A stretch of 64,000 nucleotides of DNA from Campylobacterales bacterium (GCA_016938175.1 JAFGVE010000005.1:62001-126000), one strand, 5' to 3'; positions 8,189-19,154 are shown, numbered from the stretch's first letter. The notes: generated from the letters alone by a model not told the origin. Numbers and translations are program-made.

Positions 8189-11100
8189 AGTTTCTCTGTG
8201 AGTTTATTTTCATAAAACTTACGCAACCATCTATCAAGAGGGTTTATAAATCTATAAATAACCGGTACAACAAGCAGTGTAAGAAGCATTGAACTTAAAA
8301 GTCCACCGATAATAGAGATTGCCATCGGTGCATTTGTCTCACTTCCAAGTCCTGTTCCAAACGCGAGTGGCAACATTGCAAACACCATAGCAACAGTTGT
8401 CATAAGAATTGGACGCAGACGTTTTTCACCTGCTTCTACAAGTGCCTCATCTGCACTCACTCCTCTTGCCATTGCAGCATTTGCAAAGTCAACAAGCAAT
8501 ACGGCATTTTTTCCAACCATACCCATAAGCAACATAAACCCAATCATAACAAAGAGACTAAATTGTAGTCCACTAGCATAGAGTGCTAACATTACTCCCA
8601 CAATACTCAGAGGCAGTGCGACCATAATGATTATAGGCTGAATGAGTGACTCATAAAGAATTGCCAAAATAATGAACATTAAAATTATAGAAAGACCAAT
8701 AGCCGCCCCAAAAGCCTCTCCTGTTTTTACCATCTCTTCTGCAAAACCTGTAAATCTATACGCAACACTTGCTGGCATAAGATTGTCTATCTCAGCTTTT
8801 GTATAATTTACAGCTCCACCAAGGTCAAGTCCAAAAAGGTCTGCAAACACTGTCACCTGACGCTCTCTATCAAAGTGATTAATCGTTGCGAGTGCCTCAC
8901 TCTTCGAGAAAGATACAAGCCCATCAAGGTATACTAAATTGCCATTTTTATCTCTTAGTTGAATCTTTTTAACATCCTCAAGTGAGACACGATTTTCATC
9001 ATTGAAACGTAGTGTCACGTTATACTGTTTTCCGTTCTCTTCATAGTAAGATATTTCCAAATCCGAACTAAACGCAGTCGCAATAGCCTGAGCAATCTGT
9101 GAAGCAGAAATTCCTAAGCGATTTGCGTTTCCACGGATAATATTAATATCTATCTGCGGTTTTCCTGCATCAAGATTCGTATCAATATCAACAAAACCTT
9201 TTTTCTTTGCCAAGTACTCTGTTAAGTTCTTCGTTGCAACTTTCAAGTCTTCAAAAGAGTCAGACTTAAGTACTATTTGGTACGGCACAGAAACACCAGC
9301 ACCTTTAATGTTTGGAATTGCTGCCGCTGTTATGAACATATCCTTTTTAAACGGCTCCAACTCCTCTCTAAAATGTTGAATAATATGCTCTTGATTAAGA
9401 CTTCTGTCTTTTTTAGGAATGAGTTTTACATAAATCATCGACTTATGCTTCTCTTGTGCCGAGTTGTAACCTACACTCATAGTTGTATATTCTACGTTTT
9501 TATCAGCTCTTACCATATCCTCAACAGCTTTTGATTTTTTAATCATCTCTTCAAGTGAAACACTAGCATCAGCTTTCATCTGAATCTCAAACTCACCCTT
9601 ATCCTCTTTTGGGATAAAGTCCATACCGATTTTTGGAAAAAGACTCAAACTTCCAAAGAAACTCACAAGAACTATAATGAGTGTAAGTACCTTAAAACGA
9701 AGTACCACTTTAAGTGCTCTTTCATACACACGCTCTAAAAATTTAAAAAACGGTTCTGTCAAAGCGTAAAAACGGCTCTCACCCTTATGAAGTACCCTTG
9801 CACTAAAACTTGGAATAAAACTAAGTGCTATCGTGTACGAAATAACAACTGCAAAACCAACTGTCATGGCAAAACTCTCAAAAAACTTTCCAACAATCCC
9901 ACTCATAAATGACACAGGTATAAAAACGGCTAAAAGCATTGCCGAGATAGCTAAGATAGTAAACGCCATCTCTTTTGTACCTTCATAAGCGGCAGTAAAC
10001 TTATCCATTCCCGCTTCCATTTTTTTGTAGATGTTTTCTATGACAACAATGGCATCATCGATGATAATACCAATAGCAAGCGTAAGCCCGATAAGCGTCA
10101 TTTTATTAAGCTCAAAGCCCATATAGTCCATCAAAGCAAAAGTACCGAAAATAGAAACTGGGATAGAGAGTGCTGAGACAAGTGTAATCGTCACGTTACG
10201 TAAAAAAACAAAAACAATGATAACTGCCAAAAGTGAGCCATACATTAAGTCAAACTCAACATGTTCAAGTGAGCTGATGATAAACGGTGATGTATCATTC
10301 ATTAGTTGTAAATTGTACTTATCACCTGCTATTTTTGTCAGTGCAGGTATGCTCTCTTTTACTTTTTCTACAATATCAATAGTATTTGTTCCCGAGATTT
10401 TCTGTACCTCAAGCATAACACCCTCTTGCCCATTGTATGAAGCGTAACTCTTTGCATCCGAGAGTGTATCTTCAACACGTGCAATATCTTTGAGTTTGAT
10501 GTTATCTTTTATTTTTATCTCTTGTAGTTCTTCTACACTAAGGGCATCTGCACGCGTTTTAAGTACATACTCTTCTCTCTCAGATATAAGCTTTCCGCCC
10601 CCAATTTTTACGTTTTCGCGTGCTACTATGTCATTGAGTTCTGTAACTGTAATGCCAAACTTGTTTAAAAGATTTGGGTCTGGAAAGATTTTTATCTCTC
10701 TATCTTTGTAACCAATGATGTTTACACCACCCACACCGTTAATCTTTTGAATAGCAGGTTTTGCTTTCTCATCAGCAAAGAGCATTAACTCTGTTAAAGC
10801 AGTTCCCTCTTTAGCGGTAATAAAAAGATTAATTATAGAAGCTCCACCGATGTCAAGCTTACTTACAAGTGGTGTTTTTGCATCTTTTGGTAAAGATACA
10901 GCAGCAACTTTATCACGAACATCATTTGTCGCCTCATTAATGTCACGCTCTAAAAAGAACTTTATAAGAACAACACTTACACCCTCACTACTTGTAGAGG
11001 TTATAGTGTCAATTCCACCAATACTAGAGATTGCCTCTTCGATTTTGTCTGTTACTTGTGACTCTATAGTTGATGACTCAGCACCCGGGTAGACTGTCTT

Positions 11101-11235
11101 TACCGTAACCATAGGAAAGTCTATGTTAGGAAAGAGTGCCGCTGGCATCGCCTTAAAACTCATCTGACCAAAAATTACAAGCGTGATGACGTACATCAGC
11201 GTTGTAATAGGTCTCTTAATGGCTAATTTATACAT
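8185..11235 (-). CDS. RND efflux pump inner-membrane transporter (HAE1/AcrB family)
   Basis: A 1016-residue RND transporter, close to the usual length of AcrB-type drug pumps. The first transmembrane segment lies at residues 10-25, a large periplasmic loop follows, and the proton-relay Asp pair is in GIIIDDAIVVIEN at residues 393-394. A second internal half starts near residue 510 and shows the repeat symmetry, with GMVGKNAVLLVDFAN in the second bundle. It exports hydrophobic compounds using the proton gradient, together with the MFP and TolC proteins encoded upstream. It is last gene of the tetR-tolC-mfp-rnd operon, 12 bases after the MFP gene. Confidence 0.95.
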   Translation of the reverse strand: MYKLAIKRPITTLMYVITLVIFGQMSFKAMPAALFPNIDFPMVTVKTVYPGAESSTIESQVTDKIEEAISSIGGIDTITSTSSEGVSVVLIKFFLERDINEATNDVRDKVAAVSLPKDAKTPLVSKLDIGGASIINLFITAKEGTALTELMLFADEKAKPAIQKINGVGGVNIIGYKDREIKIFPDPNLLNKFGITVTELNDIVARENVKIGGGKLISEREEYVLKTRADALSVEELQEIKIKDNIKLKDIARVEDTLSDAKSYASYNGQEGVMLEVQKISGTNTIDIVEKVKESIPALTKIAGDKYNLQLMNDTSPFIISSLEHVEFDLMYGSLLAVIIVFVFLRNVTITLVSALSIPVSIFGTFALMDYMGFELNKMTLIGLTLAIGIIIDDAIVVIENIYKKMEAGMDKFTAAYEGTKEMAFTILAISAMLLAVFIPVSFMSGIVGKFFESFAMTVGFAVVISYTIALSFIPSFSARVLHKGESRFYALTEPFFKFLERVYERALKVVLRFKVLTLIIVLVSFFGSLSLFPKIGMDFIPKEDKGEFEIQMKADASVSLEEMIKKSKAVEDMVRADKNVEYTTMSVGYNSAQEKHKSMIYVKLIPKKDRSLNQEHIIQHFREELEPFKKDMFITAAAIPNIKGAGVSVPYQIVLKSDSFEDLKVATKNLTEYLAKKKGFVDIDTNLDAGKPQIDINIIRGNANRLGISASQIAQAIATAFSSDLEISYYEENGKQYNVTLRFNDENRVSLEDVKKIQLRDKNGNLVYLDGLVSFSKSEALATINHFDRERQVTVFADLFGLDLGGAVNYTKAEIDNLMPASVAYRFTGFAEEMVKTGEAFGAAIGLSIILMFIILAILYESLIQPIIIMVALPLSIVGVMLALYASGLQFSLFVMIGFMLLMGMVGKNAVLLVDFANAAMARGVSADEALVEAGEKRLRPILMTTVAMVFAMLPLAFGTGLGSETNAPMAISIIGGLLSSMLLTLLVVPVIYRFINPLDRWLRKFYENKLTEKL

Positions 11236-11247
11236 ATAAACACCCTA

Positions 11248-11970
11248 CTATTTTTGGCTGTCTGGCACTTGAATGTAGCCTTCACCAAAAAGCCCTACAA
11301 CAAAATCTTTCGCCTTTACCTCAGCCTTTATTTTTCTGTTGGCACTATTTGCAAAAGGGTATATCTTAGAAATGGTACCTGTGTAAACCGTACTGTCACC
11401 ATCTACACCGTAACGAAACTTCTGCCCTACTTTAACAACTTTATGATACTTTTGATCAAAACCTAAAATGAGTTTTCTCTCTCTTTTACTCTGAATTTTA
11501 AAAACAGTTTTGAGCATCATGCCACTTACCGTATCACCCACTTCAATGTCCTTGTCATAAATAACACCATCAAAAGGAGCACGTAAAAATGTCTTCTCAT
11601 ACTTTGCTTGTGCATACGCTAATTGATCTTTAGCGTTCTCATACTTATACGCATAGCGGTCAAACTCACCTGCATCTATAAGATCTTTTACTTTGAGCTG
11701 TCTCTCGTAATCTTTTTGTGCGTATTTCATAGCTGTTTGTGCAGTATCAAGTGTTGCTTTAGCATCTTCATTATGTAAAGATGCGAGAACAGCTCCTTTT
11801 TTTACTGTATCTGCTATCTGGTAATTTACCTCTTTTGTAATTCCACTTGCATCAAATGCTAAGTTTGCACTCTGCTCGGCATCTACTGTAAAAGTCGCAT
11901 AAACTTCCTCAGCTTGAAGTGAGAGGCTTAGTGCCACAACTGTTATAAAACTCTTCATTGCTCTTTTCAT
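11248..11970 (-). CDS. RND efflux periplasmic adaptor (membrane fusion protein)
   Basis: A 240-residue exported adaptor with a signal peptide ending near LSLQAEE. Two half-lipoyl segments, SGITKEVNYQIADTVKKG and FLRAPFDGVIYDKDIEVGD, flank a short helical hairpin (about residues 75-125). It is short compared with AcrA (about 380-400 residues); the membrane-proximal domain is reduced, which is common in simple Campylobacterota pumps. It should link the RND transporter to the TolC channel. Its ATG overlaps the TolC gene's stop (ATGA), showing translational coupling. Confidence 0.9.
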   Translation of the reverse strand: MKRAMKSFITVVALSLSLQAEEVYATFTVDAEQSANLAFDASGITKEVNYQIADTVKKGAVLASLHNEDAKATLDTAQTAMKYAQKDYERQLKVKDLIDAGEFDRYAYKYENAKDQLAYAQAKYEKTFLRAPFDGVIYDKDIEVGDTVSGMMLKTVFKIQSKRERKLILGFDQKYHKVVKVGQKFRYGVDGDSTVYTGTISKIYPFANSANRKIKAEVKAKDFVVGLFGEGYIQVPDSQK

Positions 11971-13202
11971 TGTAAAAACTCCTCTAGTTTTTGTGAATTG
12001 TAGTAATAGTAAAGTGCATAGGCTAACTCTAAATTATTTAGCGATGCCTCGTAAGTAGACTTAGACTCTGTTTGTGATGAGAGCGCGTCAAGATAGACTA
12101 CATTGTCGACAATACCGTTGTTGTATTTTTTCGTAATTGTTTTGAGTGCACTATTTGCAGCTCGTAAAGCACTCGAAGCACTCTGTATGTTTAGTTTTGC
12201 AGTCTCTATTCTCTCTAAAGCAAGCTCTTGTTGCATCTTTTGCTCTTTGTTTTGGTAACGTATCTGCTCACCTAAAGCATTTGCACTGAGCATTACAGCC
12301 TCTTTGGATTCACCAATAGCACCAAAGTCAAAAAGTCTTAAGTTAAGAGTTGCCATAAGTTTGTTTTGCTCTGTTGGTAAATCAAGAGCTGCTCCCATAA
12401 TAGAAGGAATCTCCTCATATCCATAAAAACTATAGGTATCTTCAACACGAATTTGTGGGTAGTAATAGCTATCTATTGTCTCTGCTGCACTGAGTGCTGC
12501 ACTTTTTTGCGCTCTAAGTGCTTTAATGCTATCAAGCTCATCTGTTATAGCTACAGAATCTTTAACAAAACTTGAGGTATCTAGGTGTTCAATTTTTTTA
12601 CCCACTTTAAGCTCAAGAGACTTCTTGACCTTTAACATCTCAAACTTAATCGACTCAATGTTGTAGATATTATTATCATAAGCAGATTGGAGTCTATCGA
12701 CATCATCATTTGTAGCGAGTGCAGCATCATAAAAACGCTGCATTCGGTGGAGTTGTGCCTCTACAGCCTTTGAAGCCTCTAAACGTGCATCGAGCTTTGC
12801 CTGAAGTGTTTTATAGTTGTAAAAATCTTCCACGATAGAAAGAGAAATGTCTTTTTTTGTCGCTTCGTACTCATACTGACTTGAGCGATACTCCTCTTTT
12901 TTCTGTTGGAGTTTATTACTTTTTTCTCCACCGCTATAAACATCAAAACCGACTGTTGCAAACCCTGAATATGTAGCTGTTGGAGAGAATGGACTGGCTT
13001 CATCATAACGTTGATAAAAAGCGCCTACATCAACAGTAGGGAAATAACTGCTTTTACTCGATGTTACTTCACTCATTTTTGCTTCAGATGCAATACCTTT
13101 AGAGACAATAAGTTCATTGCTCTTTTGTGCGTGTTCTAGCAACTCTTTTAAACCTTCTGCAGAAAGTAGAAATGGGAGTGCTAAAAGAAGTATTTTTCTC
13201 AT
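11967..13202 (-). CDS. TolC-family outer-membrane efflux protein
   Basis: A 411-residue outer membrane efflux protein. It has a signal peptide (LLLALPFLLSAEG) and long, heptad-rich amphipathic helices in two repeats, as in TolC. The conserved pattern of a helix hairpin next to a strand-rich section (TYSGFATVGFDVYSGG) recurs near residue 290 (LMATLNLRLFDFGA). It forms the trimeric channel for the RND pump. Its start codon overlaps the TetR gene's stop (ATGA), and its stop overlaps the adaptor start. Confidence 0.92.
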   Translation of the reverse strand: MRKILLLALPFLLSAEGLKELLEHAQKSNELIVSKGIASEAKMSEVTSSKSSYFPTVDVGAFYQRYDEASPFSPTATYSGFATVGFDVYSGGEKSNKLQQKKEEYRSSQYEYEATKKDISLSIVEDFYNYKTLQAKLDARLEASKAVEAQLHRMQRFYDAALATNDDVDRLQSAYDNNIYNIESIKFEMLKVKKSLELKVGKKIEHLDTSSFVKDSVAITDELDSIKALRAQKSAALSAAETIDSYYYPQIRVEDTYSFYGYEEIPSIMGAALDLPTEQNKLMATLNLRLFDFGAIGESKEAVMLSANALGEQIRYQNKEQKMQQELALERIETAKLNIQSASSALRAANSALKTITKKYNNGIVDNVVYLDALSSQTESKSTYEASLNNLELAYALYYYYNSQKLEEFLQ

Positions 13203-13795
13203 TTTTTCACCTCTATAATATTAAAAAGATTGTCTATATAAGTATTGAGATCTTCTTGAAGATTCCCAAAAATATTTGTTGTACAGCTTGAAACGAACAT
13301 CCCTTTAGCAGTCACAAAAACACCTTTAGTAAGCCCAAGTGACTCTTCAATAAGCTCACCGCTCTTAACTCCTTCCACAAAAAGTTGTGCAAACCAGAAG
13401 TAAAAGCTGTTAAAACATGCTGTTTGAAATGCTTGTAACTCTTCACTTGGAGCTGTTAATGAAAGTGCAAGAAAACCTTTATAAAGTTTACGTAACTGCT
13501 CAGTCTCCTCTATGTAAAAAAACTCTGCAAACTTTTTTACTTTATCGCGTACTGTCTTTTGTACTAAAAGCTCCTCTTGTAGTGTGGAGGTATACTCTTG
13601 TAAAAGTAATTCAACTAACTCGAAGACAATCTCTTCTTTATTTTTAAAATACTCATACAAAGTCCCCTTACCTACGCCGGCAACTTTTGCTATTTCAGAT
13701 ATAGTAACTTGGGTAAAACCTCGTACAGCAAAGAGATCTCTACAAGCGAGTGCTATATCTTTACGTTTTTGTTCTTTATCAACAACTATTGCCAT
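13199..13795 (-). CDS. TetR/AcrR-family repressor of the efflux operon
   Basis: A TetR-type regulator of 198 residues. The helix-turn-helix is at about residues 28-55 (VTISEIAKVAGVGKGTLYEYFKNKEEI), followed by a variable ligand-binding domain. The ATG at 13795 is chosen over an upstream GTG because it has a GAAAGG ribosome site five bases before it. It is first gene of the pump operon and its own promoter region holds a perfect palindrome, so it most likely represses itself and the pump until a substrate is bound. Confidence 0.92.
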   Translation of the reverse strand: MAIVVDKEQKRKDIALACRDLFAVRGFTQVTISEIAKVAGVGKGTLYEYFKNKEEIVFELVELLLQEYTSTLQEELLVQKTVRDKVKKFAEFFYIEETEQLRKLYKGFLALSLTAPSEELQAFQTACFNSFYFWFAQLFVEGVKSGELIEESLGLTKGVFVTAKGMFVSSCTTNIFGNLQEDLNTYIDNLFNIIEVKK

Positions 13796-13817
13796 TAACA
13801 CCTTTCCTTAAAATGAC

Positions 13818-13830
13818 TGACCGTCGGTCA
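13818..13830 (-). promoter_or_regulatory. TetR-type operator palindrome TGACCGTCGGTCA
   Basis: A perfect 13-base palindrome: TGACCG, central T, CGGTCA. It is 23 bases upstream of the tetR start. This motif is the well-known kind of site bound by several TetR-family pump repressors, so autoregulation is expected. Regulator and site are both in the window; binding is inferred. Confidence 0.75.
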
Positions 13831-13889
13831 ATTAAAAAAAGAAAGTGTACTCCACGAGCTCTTAGAGATTTATTAAGATATTTTTCACC

Positions 13890-15122
13890 TTAATCTTCTA
13901 ATTCTTTTGGTGATTCAAAAGCCTGTACGTTTTGTATACTTGCCAAGACAATATCGTTGAGTTGCCCCTGTTTTAGACCATGCTTTTTCTCAAAGGCAAT
14001 AGCAGCATCAGTATTAAACTGTTCTATCTCCACTATTAATTCCAAAATTTCACCCATTATCCCTTCGTATTTTAATAAGGCTTGTTCAACCTCTTCAGAG
14101 ATATGTATATGTTTGAGTACATCTTTAAGTTGCATAGAAAAAACTCTATCTATCAATGAAAGTACACCGACAAAATAAGCTTCTCCCAACATATTACTTC
14201 TTACATCAGGACGAAGAGTTTTTAAAATACCTTCCATAAGTTCTGTTCTATTTTTTACCATCAACATTAGTGGTGTTTTTTGATGCTTTGAAGTAATAGA
14301 TTTAGAATAAATCATTAACATCAACCACTGTGCAAGTGGAATACGTCCTACAAGAACCAATACATGATGAATAGAAGAAATTTTTCTTCTAAAATGAAAA
14401 GCTCCAGAGTTTATAAACTGCAACAACTGAAGAGTAATTTCATGATTGTTTTCAAACTCTTTTGTTATCTCATCGATATTCACATCATCCATGAGAAGTC
14501 TATAAAGTTTTAAAACCTGCATATAAGAAGCTTCATACTTTGCATTTTCAACAATTTTCAACTCAGCAAAAAAGTAACCCTCAAACCAGTCACATCCAAG
14601 AGCTTTTGCTTTTTCAAACAAAACAGAATCATAAATATTATCACCTACAACTGTTATGCCACTACGTTTAAAATCACTAATTATCTTTGTTACAGAGGCG
14701 TCCATATCTTTTCGAATATCTATCTTAACAAAAGAGAGACAGTGTAGAATTAGTTCGTACTCTTCAACAACTGAAAGATTAAAATCTAAATGTTCTATAG
14801 AGAGTAAAAAGCCTTTTTTATGAAGAAGTTCAACACGTTCTATGACACGTTCACTGAGTTTAACATCACTAGCAAGAGAGAGAATAAAAAATTCGCCAGG
14901 AATTGTAAGAATCAAGTCGTGAAGTAAAAACTTCTCTTCAACAGTTACAAATGCACGTTTATCACCTAAAAGTGTCTCTGTACCAAACTTGTTTAATACA
15001 TTGCTGATAAGTGATGCACTACTATATTTGTTCTGCAAAACTTCTCTATACATAAGAGCATATGAGACAATAGTCTCTTGACTATCTAAAATAGGTTGTC
15101 TGCCGATACGTACGTTCTCCAT
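13890..15122 (-). CDS. EAL-like/HDOD signalling protein (degenerate EAL)
   Basis: A 410-residue protein with the two-domain layout of COG3434 proteins. The N-terminal half (to about residue 200) is an EAL-like TIM barrel (IGRQPILDSQETIVSYALMY, then VKIDIRKD and CDWFEGYFFAEL); the EAL-signature Glu position reads YALMY, so phosphodiesterase activity is unlikely. The C-terminal half is an HDOD domain (NNHEITLQLLQFINSGAF, then LVLVGRIPLAQWL). Such proteins act as signalling scaffolds. Start: ATG 15122 follows AGGAG by six bases and is better than the adjacent GTG. Cytoplasmic; role unknown. Confidence 0.82.
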   Translation of the reverse strand: MENVRIGRQPILDSQETIVSYALMYREVLQNKYSSASLISNVLNKFGTETLLGDKRAFVTVEEKFLLHDLILTIPGEFFILSLASDVKLSERVIERVELLHKKGFLLSIEHLDFNLSVVEEYELILHCLSFVKIDIRKDMDASVTKIISDFKRSGITVVGDNIYDSVLFEKAKALGCDWFEGYFFAELKIVENAKYEASYMQVLKLYRLLMDDVNIDEITKEFENNHEITLQLLQFINSGAFHFRRKISSIHHVLVLVGRIPLAQWLMLMIYSKSITSKHQKTPLMLMVKNRTELMEGILKTLRPDVRSNMLGEAYFVGVLSLIDRVFSMQLKDVLKHIHISEEVEQALLKYEGIMGEILELIVEIEQFNTDAAIAFEKKHGLKQGQLNDIVLASIQNVQAFESPKELED

Positions 15123-15193
15123 CACAAACTCCTAAAAATATTACATAAATTATAACAAAACTAAGTTTATAATTGTGATGCAATATTATGCAT

Positions 15194-16072
15194 CTACTCT
15201 TTTATACCGTATACTTGAGCACGTTTCAGAATAAAGCGAGAGTGCTTTGCCATTGTACTTGTCTCTGCCATCTTCTCATTTAGAGAAAATACAGCTTCCT
15301 TACTATTAACAATCAACTCTGCCTCAATCAGCTCCTCTTTTGTGACTTTGTAAAGCTCATTTGTAAGAGTAATTTGAATAGGATGAATAATTGTTTTTGA
15401 AAAAAGTCCCTCTTTCAAATCCCTACTCACATCTTTGTTAAATCCCTCACTATCTTTAAAACAGGGGTAGACTCCTCCGCTGACACTAAAACCTGCGCTC
15501 TTAAAGGTAGCTATAAAACTACCTAACACAAAATTTGTAGCACTAACATCAAAAAGAGACTCTTCACACTTACGACGCATTCCAAGCGCTAAAAGCATAT
15601 CTTCTAAACCAAAACGTACAAGTGGTACACGTTTTTTCTCTTTAATAAGTACATCTCTTAACTCTAAAAGTTTCACTGGATTAAAGAGCTCTTCACCCTC
15701 TATACTCGGCATAAAAAAGTGTGATGTACTTTTTAAAAGTCCTAGATACTCTGAAGCATTCAAAAGAGAAAATTTTGGAAGGATAAAACCATGAACTTTT
15801 TCAATGCCATTGAAAGATAATATTTGTTGGAGTATTTCTGGATTTGTTGGACGTAAAAAAATGTATAAAGTTGGCTCAGCTAATTTAGAAAGTAGTAATT
15901 GAACTTTTTGTAACGCTTGTTCTATCTCTGTCTGACTCAATCCATCTTCAGTATCTATCAGCACACTTTTTAAGTCTGGATATTTATTCTCTAAGAGTAT
16001 CGCTTCGAGAGAAGTGTGTGTTGCAGGAACAAAGAGTGTACCCCCTAAATCAATAGCATCTAAGCACTGCAA
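15194..16072 (-). CDS. CitE-like/HpcH-HpaI family C-C lyase of TIM-barrel fold
   Basis: A 292-residue protein of the citrate lyase beta-subunit-like family. Visible landmarks: a metal-binding acidic cluster IDTEDGLS (Asp40, Glu42, Asp43), an Arg in the strand IFLRPTNPE, the glutamate in MPSIEGEEL, and KTIIHPIQI near the end, a KxxIHPxQ motif typical of CitE-like enzymes that bind CoA esters. The citrate lyase alpha/gamma partners are absent, so it is not citrate lyase; malyl-CoA- or C-C-bond-lyase-type chemistry is likely. It starts 10 bases after the 2OG oxygenase gene, so the two are probably cotranscribed. Substrate unknown. Confidence 0.75.
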   Translation of the reverse strand: MQCLDAIDLGGTLFVPATHTSLEAILLENKYPDLKSVLIDTEDGLSQTEIEQALQKVQLLLSKLAEPTLYIFLRPTNPEILQQILSFNGIEKVHGFILPKFSLLNASEYLGLLKSTSHFFMPSIEGEELFNPVKLLELRDVLIKEKKRVPLVRFGLEDMLLALGMRRKCEESLFDVSATNFVLGSFIATFKSAGFSVSGGVYPCFKDSEGFNKDVSRDLKEGLFSKTIIHPIQITLTNELYKVTKEELIEAELIVNSKEAVFSLNEKMAETSTMAKHSRFILKRAQVYGIKE

Positions 16073-16082
16073 AACATACTCC

Positions 16083-16676
16083 TTAAATTTTATCTACTCT
16101 AAACCAGCCTGCTATAGAGTAACGTTTTTTCTTCGCGACAACAACCTCATGTGGGAATTGTTCACTTAAAAATACTACCAGTGTACCCATACTTGGAATA
16201 ATACGATCTAAAAAAGCATCCTCGTTATTCCAAATCAACAGCTCTCCGCCATCTTCTGAATGCCACTCTTCATTAAGATAAAATACAGTCGAAACGATAC
16301 GATTTTTATAATTACTAAAAGAATCATAATGTTTCTCATAAAAGTTACCTATCTCATAAATAGCAAAGTGACTCTCATAATAATTTAAGCCTAAAAAGAG
16401 ATGTCTGTTCAAGTACTCTTGTAAGCCTTGCGTAAACTCTAAGAACTTACTCTGTGCACCACCGTTATCATGATCTATCCAACGTATAACATTACTACGA
16501 ATGGAACTATCGACTTGTGCGTCCCCATCAGATATACCTGCCTGTACGAATCCACCCTCATTTTTACACAAGTGCATTAATTCCTGTGTCAAACCTATAT
16601 CAAGTGCGTTGTCAAGGACTATATAGCCCTCCTCCACTAAGGCATCGGTTATTTTTTCATAAAGATTTTGGTACAT
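16083..16676 (-). CDS. 2-oxoglutarate/Fe(II)-dependent oxygenase (prolyl 4-hydroxylase-like)
   Basis: A 197-residue protein with the double-stranded beta-helix signature of P4H-type oxygenases: HxD at His116/Asp118 (KHYDSF), distal His176 (FPHEVV), and the 2-oxoglutarate-binding Arg185 in RYSIAGWFR. The middle has VSTVFYLNEEW followed by GGEL, typical of the PKHD/P4Hc group. It should hydroxylate a protein or small molecule in the cytoplasm. The next gene downstream, 10 bases away, is the CitE-like lyase. It is separated from nifU by a terminator hairpin and about 200 bases. Confidence 0.85.
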   Translation of the reverse strand: MYQNLYEKITDALVEEGYIVLDNALDIGLTQELMHLCKNEGGFVQAGISDGDAQVDSSIRSNVIRWIDHDNGGAQSKFLEFTQGLQEYLNRHLFLGLNYYESHFAIYEIGNFYEKHYDSFSNYKNRIVSTVFYLNEEWHSEDGGELLIWNNEDAFLDRIIPSMGTLVVFLSEQFPHEVVVAKKKRYSIAGWFRVDKI

Positions 16677-16846
16677 GGAAAAATTTTTCCCTCACAATTA
16701 GAAAAATGGGTGAAGTACTCTTCTAACATTGAGAATAAAAGTCTGCCCAACTAAGGAAGGACATCAATGTTACTGCGGTTAATAGGAAAAATGTTTAGCG
16801 TATTATAGCGAAAAGAAAAAAAGGAAAGAGTTAAAGAAAAGAGGGT

Positions 16847-16872
16847 GAGGATACCAAAATATTGGTGTCCTC
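16847..16872 (-). terminator. Rho-independent terminator after nifU
   Basis: An 11-base stem (gaggacaccaa / ttggtatcctc on the minus strand, with one G-T pair) and a four-base loop, followed on the minus strand by a pyrimidine-rich run (ccctcttttctttaactctt). It begins 10 bases after the nifU stop. Confidence 0.75.
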
Positions 16873-16881
16873 ATAAACGTA

Positions 16882-17862
16882 TTAGATTGGTAAAACGCGA
16901 ATATATCCAGAGAGTTTTTCCTGAAGTGTTGACTCAATTGCGTAAAGTGTACCAGTTGAACTTGAAGCACAACCGTTACATGCACCAAGATATCTGATGT
17001 ATACATCAAAGTGCTCTTCATTTTTCTTAATGTCAACAATCTCCATATCACCACCATCCATGATAAGGAACTGACGAACACTCTCATCAATGATTGCATC
17101 AATAGCTTTAATCTGCTGTACAAGAGTCATATCTTCAAATTTCATATTTCCTTGTGCTTGTGCATCAGCTGCAGCTTTCATCTTCTCATTTTCCATCTCA
17201 CGACGAGTATCTGCTAAGATATCTACAAGGTAGTAATCCATTGCTTCGTGACCACCTGGTTTAATACATGATTTACAGAAACCACCAGCTTTTGTATAGT
17301 CAGTAATCTCTTCAACTGTTTTCAGGTCATTAAGTCTAATAACTTCTTGAAGTGTTCCAAGTGAAACACGAGCACACTCACACACGATAATTTCAGTCTC
17401 GAAACTATCTGCATCAACACCCATGTAAAGACCCGCTGCCTTTTTAATAACGTCATACGCCATTACAGAACAGTGCATTTTTTGTGGTGGAACAGCTGGA
17501 ACATCCGGTGTATCACGAAGTGCCATTTCAACGTCAATATTTGTAATTTTAACAGCTTCCTCAACTTTTTTACCGATACAAAGTTCAGTCATAACATCAC
17601 TAGATGCGATAGCCGTACCACAACCAAAAGATTTAAATCTTGAATCAACAATAGTATCTGTATTTGGGTCAATTTCCCAGTAAAGACGAACCGCATCACC
17701 ACAAGACTCCGCACCGAAATCAGCAACGATTAACTTGTGTCCACGTGATTCAGCCTCAGCCTCAAAAATCTCACCTTGATAGCGAGGATTGTTCATAAGA
17801 GTTGTAACTTTATTTGAATAAGCATCCCATAAAGATGCTCCAATCATATCTGCCTTTGCCAT
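16882..17862 (-). CDS. nifU: Iron-sulfur cluster scaffold NifU
   Basis: A 326-residue three-part NifU. The IscU-like scaffold has Cys54, Cys81 and Cys131. A central [2Fe-2S] ferredoxin-like section has Cys161, Cys163, Cys196 and Cys199. The C-terminal NFU domain holds CNGC at 295-298. It assembles Fe-S clusters on the scaffold from sulfur delivered by NifS and passes them to target proteins. In Campylobacterota the NIF-type pair is the housekeeping Fe-S system, used without nitrogen fixation. It lies 23 bases downstream of nifS and ends at a clear terminator, giving a two-gene operon. Confidence 0.95.
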   Translation of the reverse strand: MAKADMIGASLWDAYSNKVTTLMNNPRYQGEIFEAEAESRGHKLIVADFGAESCGDAVRLYWEIDPNTDTIVDSRFKSFGCGTAIASSDVMTELCIGKKVEEAVKITNIDVEMALRDTPDVPAVPPQKMHCSVMAYDVIKKAAGLYMGVDADSFETEIIVCECARVSLGTLQEVIRLNDLKTVEEITDYTKAGGFCKSCIKPGGHEAMDYYLVDILADTRREMENEKMKAAADAQAQGNMKFEDMTLVQQIKAIDAIIDESVRQFLIMDGGDMEIVDIKKNEEHFDVYIRYLGACNGCASSSTGTLYAIESTLQEKLSGYIRVLPI

Positions 17863-17885
17863 AATAATCTCCTTATTTTTATTTA

Positions 17886-19154
<1,269 letters not shown>

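Noticed and set aside
16803..17123. 106-residue minus-strand frame over the nifU end
   Set aside because: Shadow of nifU that runs through its terminator; no recognisable features.
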